A stretch of 64,000 nt of DNA, from assembly GCA_904501925.1 (NCBI GenBank), contig CAJGCO010000006.1:1-64000 (forward strand), written 5' to 3'. A program made the translations under genes and the position numbers. Source of the DNA: an uncultured Alphaproteobacteria bacterium (GTDB lineage Bacteria > Pseudomonadota > Alphaproteobacteria > RF32 > CAG-239). The notes under the pieces are model-generated. The model made no database searches, was not told the origin of the DNA, and was given only the letters and a program-made list of their open reading frames with translations. Numbering within the stretch: the stretch's first letter is position 1; each line of letters begins with the position of its first letter. This document shows positions 58,730 through 64,000 of this stretch, one piece after another.

Positions 58730-59227
58730 ATGAAAAAGATTTTAGTAATTATTATTAGCACAATAGTCTTTATGGTTATTGTGTTTGGTTTTTCCTTTAA
58801 TGTGAAGGAAGTGGTGAGCGCTTATCAGGAGGATTTGCAGGGTGTAACACACACACAACTTATCTTTGATGAAGATGCTCAGAAGTACAGCGTAGAGTAT
58901 GATGGTGCCAAGCGTGAAGTTGCAGGTTTTAGCAGGCCAGCTATTTTTCGTGTGAATGAAGCCGAGAGGGTGATGTTCCCAGGGAAAGAAGTTGTTTGCT
59001 TTAAGTATCATAATGATTTTTGGGTATATCCTAAAAGTCAGTTTGAGGGCAGTAATATTAAGTTGTGGGTATGGGCAATTGCTCTATATCAAGAGATGTT
59101 TGGTGTGGTGCTTTGGGGTACTTTGCTGATTTTTTGCATATGTATTATAGGATACTTTATATATGCATTTATTCAGATAGAAAAAAGCGACTATTTCCAC
59201 GAACCTATTAACAGAAGCGACTCTTAA
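58730..59227 (+). CDS. two-helix membrane protein, paralogue 1
   Basis: A 165-residue protein. A hydrophobic N-terminal segment (about 3-23) precedes an extracytoplasmic domain of ~90 residues (HTQLIFDEDAQKYSVEYDGAKREVAGFSRP, split; EVVCFKYHNDFWVYPKSQF) and a second hydrophobic segment (about 120-148). It is homologous to the next gene. I recognise no family. The first part of the reading frame has somewhat higher GC than its neighbours. The last codons (RSDS and stop) lie inside the 5' arm of the terminator hairpin. Confidence 0.65.
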   Translation: MKKILVIIISTIVFMVIVFGFSFNVKEVVSAYQEDLQGVTHTQLIFDEDAQKYSVEYDGAKREVAGFSRPAIFRVNEAERVMFPGKEVVCFKYHNDFWVYPKSQFEGSNIKLWVWAIALYQEMFGVVLWGTLLIFCICIIGYFIYAFIQIEKSDYFHEPINRSDS

Positions 59228-59243
59228 AAAGAGTCGCTTTTTT
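59216..59243 (+). terminator. terminator overlapping the 58730 gene's stop codon
   Basis: AGCGACTCTT pairs with AAGAGTCGCT around AAA, followed by T6. The stop codon TAA is at 59225-59227, within the hairpin. Nearly the same hairpin follows the paralogue. Confidence 0.9.
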
Positions 59244-59332
59244 GTATTTTTTTAGCGTAATAGAATCTGTTTGACTTTAAATTTTGTTGGATATATGGTG
59301 CTTTCTAAATAAATATATTTATGTAATTAATT

Positions 59333-59761
59333 ATGGGAACATTTAAAAAAGTAATCTTAGGATGTATTTTCCTATCGTGGTTATGTTTTCTTGGGGCTAA
59401 CGTGGTTGAAATTCGTGAAATTTATAATGAAGAGTTTCAAAATGTGGTCCAAACAGAGTTAATTTATGACCAAAATTATCAGCACTATTGCGTGGAGTTT
59501 GATGGTGTGAAAAAAGGGGTGGAATCTTTTTCAGAACCTAAAAACGACAAAATTAAAGAAAACTATCGAGTGATGGCTGATAAAAAAGATGTGGTTTGCT
59601 TTAAGTATTGTGATAAATTTAGGGTTTATCCTAAAGAAGAATTTGATGATAATCTTAAAGTAGAACTTTGTGCAGATGAAATGGGAAGGCCAATGTGGGA
59701 ATTAGTGTTATTTACTTTTATGTGTTGTTTTATTGGTCTGTGGACTTATAAGACAGATTAA
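59333..59761 (+). CDS. two-helix membrane protein, paralogue 2
   Basis: A 142-residue paralogue of the 58730 protein with the same layout: N-terminal hydrophobic segment (about 7-26), extracytoplasmic domain with VQTELIYDQNYQHYCVEFDGVKKGVESFSEP (split) and DVVCFKYCDKFRVYPKEEF, and a C-terminal hydrophobic segment (about 118-138). It is more AT-rich than paralogue 1, closer to the host average. Function unknown. Confidence 0.65.
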   Translation: MGTFKKVILGCIFLSWLCFLGANVVEIREIYNEEFQNVVQTELIYDQNYQHYCVEFDGVKKGVESFSEPKNDKIKENYRVMADKKDVVCFKYCDKFRVYPKEEFDDNLKVELCADEMGRPMWELVLFTFMCCFIGLWTYKTD

Positions 59762-59785
59762 AGAAAACATTTCAGATTATTAATA

Positions 59786-59818
59786 AAAGCGACTCTTGAA
59801 AAAGAGTCGCTTTTTTGT
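59786..59818. terminator. terminator of paralogue 2 and of the HAD gene
   Basis: AAAAGCGACTCTT pairs with AAGAGTCGCTTTT around GAA. It has T-runs on both strands and so can end the minus-strand gene at 59837 too. Confidence 0.9.
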
Positions 59819-59836
59819 TTGAGAGATAAAAGTTTT

Positions 59837-60505
59837 TTAGCAATTATAATCTTTTTTTAAGCCTTCAATACATTCATCTATACCACGATATGCAGAATCG
59901 ATAAAGTGCATATCTTTAGCTGAATTGTTTTTGTAGTAGATTCTAATTGTTGTCATGCCAATTTCTTTTGCATATTCATGATTTGAATAACTATCGTCTA
60001 CAAATATGCAATTTTGAGGAGCGACTCCTATTTTATCGCAAACCATTTTATAAACATTTGAACTTTCGTTCTTTTTATATACGTCAAAATCTTCAACAGA
60101 AAAGAATCTGTCTTTGAAAAAGTCGTATAAGCCGATATGTTTTAGAATCTGTTCGCAAATGTCTCTTGTAGATGTTGAAAAGATATATTGTGGGCAGTTA
60201 AGAGACTCTAATTTTTCTAATAAATTAGGGTATGGGCTAATCATATCAATATGATCGCTTTTGTATTTATGATATGCAATGTATAAATCTTTGTGTGATA
60301 TATCATATGTTCTAACGAAATGTTCAACACCGTCACGATATTTAGAATAAGACTCTTTTACAAGGTCGGTTGCTGTTTGAAAATCAAGTGGAACGTTGAA
60401 TTCATTGATTGCAGCAAGAGCGGTTGCTTCGTTTAATTTGTTTTTATATTCATCTGTTTCAAAATATAGAGTGTTATCTAAATCCCAGATAATGGTTTTT
60501 TGCAC
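59837..60505 (-). CDS. HAD-superfamily hydrolase (pyrimidine 5'-nucleotidase-like)
   Basis: A 222-residue phosphatase. Motif I is IIWDLDNTLYF at residues 5-15 with the nucleophile Asp. Motif II lies at FSTSTRD near 109, motif III includes the lysine near 144 (VYKKNES), and motif IV is CIFVDDSYSN near 165. The DxDNTLY form with a helical cap is typical of the SDT1/YjjG-type pyrimidine 5'-nucleotidase subgroup. Substrate is inferred only from this. It lies upstream of, and divergent from, nrdD. Confidence 0.82.
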   Translation of the reverse strand: MQKTIIWDLDNTLYFETDEYKNKLNEATALAAINEFNVPLDFQTATDLVKESYSKYRDGVEHFVRTYDISHKDLYIAYHKYKSDHIDMISPYPNLLEKLESLNCPQYIFSTSTRDICEQILKHIGLYDFFKDRFFSVEDFDVYKKNESSNVYKMVCDKIGVAPQNCIFVDDSYSNHEYAKEIGMTTIRIYYKNNSAKDMHFIDSAYRGIDECIEGLKKDYNC

Positions 60506-60921
60506 AATATTTCTCCGTAAAATTTATGTCCTTGGGAATAATATAGAGTTATAATTTAGAGGTCAATAAAATAATGTATTTAAAAGATTTTTTTTTAATA
60601 AAAAAATTGTTAGTAAATTGTTTAAAAGTATTTGTGAGAGGGTTATGGACTTTTTAAAAAAAAAAAATCTTTTTAATATTAGTGTGATAGGTGAAATTTA
60701 AAAAAAAAGTTGTGTGTATGTCTTGTAAAAATGATTGTTTTTTTTCATTATAAGGCAGAAGCAAAAAATTGGCTTTTAAGAAAATAAAGATACAATATCT
60801 TGTGTGTATTAACTTATTTTTAACACAATATATAGTAGATTGCGCTTAAAGGTCGATTTTGAGAAAATGGACTAAAAACAATAGAATTTAATTTAATAAA
60901 ATAAGAAGGGAAGAGCAAAAA
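60506..60921 (+). promoter_or_regulatory. nrdD upstream region
   Basis: A 416-bp AT-rich gap between the HAD gene and nrdD. The only features I can support are the two NrdR boxes at 60790-60838. The first ~250 bp contain long A- and T-runs and no recognisable gene or RNA. Confidence 0.5.
60790..60838 (+). promoter_or_regulatory. tandem NrdR boxes upstream of nrdD
   Basis: ATACAATATCTTGTGT (60790-60805) and ACACAATATATAGTAG (60823-60838) both match the NrdR consensus ACACWATATWTWGTGT at most positions. Their starts are 33 bp apart, three helical turns, as usual for NrdR pairs. NrdR represses ribonucleotide reductase genes when dATP is high. Confidence 0.8.
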
Positions 60922-62982
60922 ATGGCGAACAATGATTTGCAAATGGCATCAGCAAAAAAGTATAAAATGCCTTTTAATAGCATAACCAAAAGAGATGGCA
61001 CTTTAGCCGATTTTGATAGTGATAAGATTTATAACGCCATTTTAAGAGCTGGCGAAATTACTTCTGAGTTTGGTTCTGAAGAAGCTTGGATTTTAAGTGC
61101 GCAAGTTTTGAAGATTTTATCTCATAAATTTGATGAGTCTCTTCCATCTGTTGAAGATATTCAAGATATTGTTGAAGAAGTTTTGATTTCTAATAACTAT
61201 TTCAAAACATCAAAAGCTTATATTTTGTATCGTGATAAAAGAAGTAGAATGCGTGATGATGGCAAAACTGTTGTTGACGTTGAAAGTTCAGTTAATGAAT
61301 ATTTGGAAAACCTTGACTGGAGAATTAAAGAAAATGCTAACCAAGGTTATTCTAATGGTGGTTTGATTTTGAATGTGGCTGGTAAAGTTACAGCTAACTA
61401 CTGGTTATCTCACGTATATCCACACGAAGTTGGTGAAGCTCATAGAAATGGTGATATCCATATTCACGATTTGAGTATGTTGGCAGCTTATTGTGCTGGA
61501 TGGTCTTTAAAAAGCTTACTTAGAGAAGGTTTTAACGGTGTTCCTGGTAAAGTTGAAGCAGGCGCTCCTAAACATTTAAGTTCTGCTGTAGGTCAAATGG
61601 TTAACTTTATGGGCACATTACAAAATGAATGGGCTGGTGCTCAAGCGTTCTCTTCTGTTGATACATATCTTGCTCCATATGTTAGAAAAGATAAACTTTC
61701 ATATGATCAAGTTGAACAATGTATGCAAGAACTTATTTATAACTTGAACGTTCCTTCTCGTTGGGGTTCTCAAACACCATTTACAAACTTTACTTTTGAC
61801 TGGGTTTGTCCAGAAGATTTAAGAGACCAAAAGCCATATATTGGTGGTGTTGAGCAAGACTTTACATATGGTGAATTGGGTGAAGAAATGGGTATGATTA
61901 ACAAAGCATACATCAATGTTATGATGCGTGGTGATGTTATGGGACGTCCATTTACTTTCCCAATTCCTACATATAATATGACATGGGATTTCCCTTGGGA
62001 AGATGAAAATACTGAATTGTTGTTTGAAATGACAGCTAAATATGGTTTGCCTTATTTCCAAAACTTCCTTAACTCTTCTTTGAAACCAGGTCACATTCGT
62101 TCTATGTGCTGTCGTTTACAACTTGATTTAAGAGAATTATTAGCAAGAGGTAATGGTTTATTTGGAAGTGCTGAACAAACAGGTAGCGTTGGTGTGGTTA
62201 CAATTAACTGTGCTAGATTAGGTTATGTTTACAAAGGTAATGAAGCTGGTTTGTTCGCAAGAGTTGAAGAATTGATGAATATTGCTAGAACATCTTTGGA
62301 AATTAAGAGAAAAGTTATTCAACGTTTGATTGATAATGGTTTGTTCCCATTCACAAAGAGATATTTAGGAACATTGAGAAACCACTTCTCTACCATCGGT
62401 GTTAATGGTATGAATGAAATGATTAGAAACTTTACTGATGATAAGCATAATATTGCTGATGAATGGGGACAAGAATTTGCTGAGAGATTCTTAGATTTTG
62501 TTCGTGAAAAATTGGTAAAGATTCAAGAAGAAACTGGACATATGTATAACTTGGAAGCAACTCCAGCAGAAGGTGCTACTACTAGATTTGCTAGAGAAGA
62601 TAAAAAACGTTATATGGGTATTATTCAAGCAGGAAATGATGATGCTCCATTCTATACAAACTCTTCTCAACTTCCAGTTGGTTATACTGATGATCCATTT
62701 GAAGCTTTGGATTTGCAAGCTAAATTGCAATCTAAATATACAGGAGGTACGGTGCTTCACTTATTTATGAACCAACGTATTTCATCTGCAAAAGTTTGTC
62801 GTGATTTTGTGAAGAAAGTTTTAGCTAACTATCGCCTTCCTTATATTACGATTACACCGACATTTTCTGTATGTCCAAAACACGGATATATTGCCGGTGA
62901 GCATGAATTCTGTCCTATCTGTGATAAAGAAAAGAAGGCAGAGAAAGTAAAAAAACTTGCAAATATGCAAAAAGTAGTGTAG
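60922..62982 (+). CDS. nrdD: Anaerobic ribonucleoside-triphosphate reductase, large part (NrdD)
   Basis: Class III ribonucleotide reductase makes deoxynucleotides without oxygen. An N-terminal ATP-cone (ITKRDGTLADFDSDKIYNAIL, split, about residues 21-105) senses dATP/ATP. The barrel contains VPSRWGSQTPFTN and the cysteine pair in SMCCRLQLDL near 395. A zinc-site sequence SVCPKHGYIAGEHEFCPIC (near 652-670) closes the protein at residue 686. The glycyl-radical RVxGY segment that should follow is missing and is instead encoded by the next gene. So this is an incomplete catalytic chain by itself. Good AGGGAAG Shine-Dalgarno. Confidence 0.95.
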   Translation: MANNDLQMASAKKYKMPFNSITKRDGTLADFDSDKIYNAILRAGEITSEFGSEEAWILSAQVLKILSHKFDESLPSVEDIQDIVEEVLISNNYFKTSKAYILYRDKRSRMRDDGKTVVDVESSVNEYLENLDWRIKENANQGYSNGGLILNVAGKVTANYWLSHVYPHEVGEAHRNGDIHIHDLSMLAAYCAGWSLKSLLREGFNGVPGKVEAGAPKHLSSAVGQMVNFMGTLQNEWAGAQAFSSVDTYLAPYVRKDKLSYDQVEQCMQELIYNLNVPSRWGSQTPFTNFTFDWVCPEDLRDQKPYIGGVEQDFTYGELGEEMGMINKAYINVMMRGDVMGRPFTFPIPTYNMTWDFPWEDENTELLFEMTAKYGLPYFQNFLNSSLKPGHIRSMCCRLQLDLRELLARGNGLFGSAEQTGSVGVVTINCARLGYVYKGNEAGLFARVEELMNIARTSLEIKRKVIQRLIDNGLFPFTKRYLGTLRNHFSTIGVNGMNEMIRNFTDDKHNIADEWGQEFAERFLDFVREKLVKIQEETGHMYNLEATPAEGATTRFAREDKKRYMGIIQAGNDDAPFYTNSSQLPVGYTDDPFEALDLQAKLQSKYTGGTVLHLFMNQRISSAKVCRDFVKKVLANYRLPYITITPTFSVCPKHGYIAGEHEFCPICDKEKKAEKVKKLANMQKVV

Positions 62983-63009
62983 AATAGTTTATTAGTGAAA
63001 GGGAGAATT

Positions 63010-63228
63010 ATGAGTAACGTTATTAATATTGAAGATGTAATTTTAGATAACTCCGAAAGACAACGTTGTGAGATCTATAGCCGCGTTATGGGTTATATTC
63101 GTCCAACAACAGAATACAACGTTGGTAAGATGGGTGAGTTCAAGTCTAGACGCTGCTTTGTTGAAGATAAAGCAATTTGTGGATGCGAAGCTCGTGAATG
63201 TGTTGATATGTCTTTGGCCGCAGAATAA
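63010..63228 (+). CDS. separate glycyl-radical domain of NrdD
   Basis: A 72-residue protein beginning at the ATG at 63010, which has its own Shine-Dalgarno (AAAGGGAG); an in-frame GTG lies at 62995. Residues 22-45 (IYSRVMGYIRP, then EYNVGKMGEF) match the C-terminal radical segment of class III reductases, RVxGYxRPVxxxNxGKxxEFxxR. The likely radical glycine is Gly28. A cysteine-rich tail (CGCEARECVD) follows, not expected in standard NrdD. It lies between nrdD and nrdG, so activation by NrdG is expected on this free-standing domain, comparable in principle to YfiD/GrcA for pyruvate formate-lyase. Confidence 0.88.
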   Translation: MSNVINIEDVILDNSERQRCEIYSRVMGYIRPTTEYNVGKMGEFKSRRCFVEDKAICGCEARECVDMSLAAE

Positions 63229-63261
63229 TTCAGGCAGATTATATTACACAAGGAGTTGTTA

Positions 63262-63963
63262 GTGAGCTCTATTAGAATCGGCGGTATTGAGAAATTCAGT
63301 ATCGTCGATTTTCCAAATAAGATGTCAGCTGTTGTATTTATGCAGGGGTGTCCTTGGCGTTGTCCGTTTTGCCATAATGTGTTTTTGCAAGATGTTAATG
63401 GAGAGACCAATATTGTTTGGAATAAGTTTTTAGATTTTTTGGGTACTAGAAAGGGAATCCTTGATGCAGTAGTGTTTTCAGGGGGGGAGCCTTTGGTGCA
63501 AAAAGAATTAAAAAATGCAATAAATGATGTGAAAGCATTGGGATATGAGATTGGACTCCATACGGGAGGATATTTACCTAATCATTTTAGAGAAATTGTA
63601 GAACTTGTTGATTGGGTGGGGTTTGATATTAAAGCTCCTCTTGTGGCTGATAGATATAAAGAAGTTACAGGTGGAATCGCTGATGTTGAAAAAGTAAAGG
63701 AAAGTCTTCAAATATTGGTAGACTCTAATAAGCATTTTGAGTGTAGAACAACATGTGACCCTAGGTTTTTATCGGTTGATGATTTGTATATGATTGCGAA
63801 TACATTAAAAGAGTTGGGAGTTAAAGAATATTATCTTCAAAAATATCGTAAAGTTGAAAGCGATGCAGAAACTAATGAAGGGCAATGTTTGGCATTGGTT
63901 GAAAATGATGAGCTAAATGAGTATTTGAGTAAAACTTTTGAGGTTTTTGAAGTTAGAAAATAG
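63262..63963 (+). CDS. nrdG: Anaerobic ribonucleotide reductase activating protein NrdG
   Basis: Radical-SAM activase that generates the glycyl radical of NrdD. The cluster motif CxxxCxxC is GCPWRCPFCHN near residue 29-39. The SAM-binding FSGGEPLVQ is near 75, and GLHTGG near 100. I chose GTG at 63262, six nt after AAGGAG; the TTG at 63256 abuts that Shine-Dalgarno. At 233 aa it belongs to the longer NrdG2/TIGR02495 type rather than the ~155-aa E. coli form. Last gene of the nrdD-radical domain-nrdG unit. Confidence 0.93.
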   Translation: MSSIRIGGIEKFSIVDFPNKMSAVVFMQGCPWRCPFCHNVFLQDVNGETNIVWNKFLDFLGTRKGILDAVVFSGGEPLVQKELKNAINDVKALGYEIGLHTGGYLPNHFREIVELVDWVGFDIKAPLVADRYKEVTGGIADVEKVKESLQILVDSNKHFECRTTCDPRFLSVDDLYMIANTLKELGVKEYYLQKYRKVESDAETNEGQCLALVENDELNEYLSKTFEVFEVRK

Positions 63964-64000
63964 TTCTTGCATAAGAGGTGTTTTTTGATAAAATAAAGGC

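Noticed and set aside
1..64000. CRISPR arrays, prophage, transposase genes, rRNA operon, replication origin
   Set aside because: I looked for direct-repeat arrays, integrase or transposase motifs, rRNA sequence and DnaA-box clusters and found none that I could support.

Overview
The window comes from an AT-rich Gram-negative bacterium, most probably an Alphaproteobacterium. CtrA (13440-14126) aligns with its family along its whole length, a GapR/DUF2312 protein is present (43399-43647), and 6S RNA lies next to zapA. LptD, LptF, TolB, SurA and a classical autotransporter show an outer membrane. Class III ribonucleotide reductase, an AaxB/AaxC-type arginine decarboxylase and antiporter pair, and glycogen enzymes suggest an anaerobic, host-associated (gut-like) life. 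This placement is inference from gene content; there is no rRNA in the window.

Layout. 1-9961 is core: tRNA-Tyr, murQ-rlmB, the rpsM-rpsK-rpoA remnant of the alpha operon, an isolated secY, lon, and rnc-era. 10033-15153 holds small membrane proteins, ymdB-6S RNA-zapA, ctrA, sodB and a lipoprotein. 15378-21212 is one 1944-residue autotransporter. 21213-33019 is an accessory island: a secreted protein, two FHA proteins, a RelA/SpoT-like protein, an SPFH/NfeD pair, an MFS transporter and two ankyrin-membrane proteins, with ppa among them. 33182-49133 returns to metabolism: glgB, the lptF-lptD-surA-rsmA cluster, aaxB-aaxC, gapR, pyk, a maltokinase-like gene and malQ. 49134-50741 is a tandem duplication of a short ORF plus a secreted protein. 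50795-60505 holds tolB, nagB, a U32 protein, a lytic transglycosylase, an N-formylglutamate amidohydrolase-like gene, an M20 peptidase, a duplicated membrane-protein pair and a HAD hydrolase. 60506-63963 is an NrdR-box-controlled nrdD, a separate glycyl-radical domain gene, and nrdG.

The most unusual feature is a small regulon visible in the DNA. Five promoters (21277, 26946, 27814, 49318 and 50008) share TTGCAA, a 17-bp spacer and TANTAT. Each has a G-run 1-2 nt after the -35 box and most have another G-rich run about two helical turns upstream. Three of them drive homologous ~215-nt leader RNAs in front of otherwise unrelated coding regions (a secreted protein and two FHA proteins). These leaders can form an H-type pseudoknot with an embedded hairpin, and a competing long-range helix uses the same AAGAGG strand. 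I do not recognise this leader as a known riboswitch class. The other two promoters drive the duplicated short-ORF/secreted-protein units. All five units look like surface or signalling accessory genes under common control.

Other points worth attention are the split NrdD, the broken ribosomal/secY cluster, a tandem covarying hairpin element after glgB, and local duplication producing four pairs of tandem paralogues.
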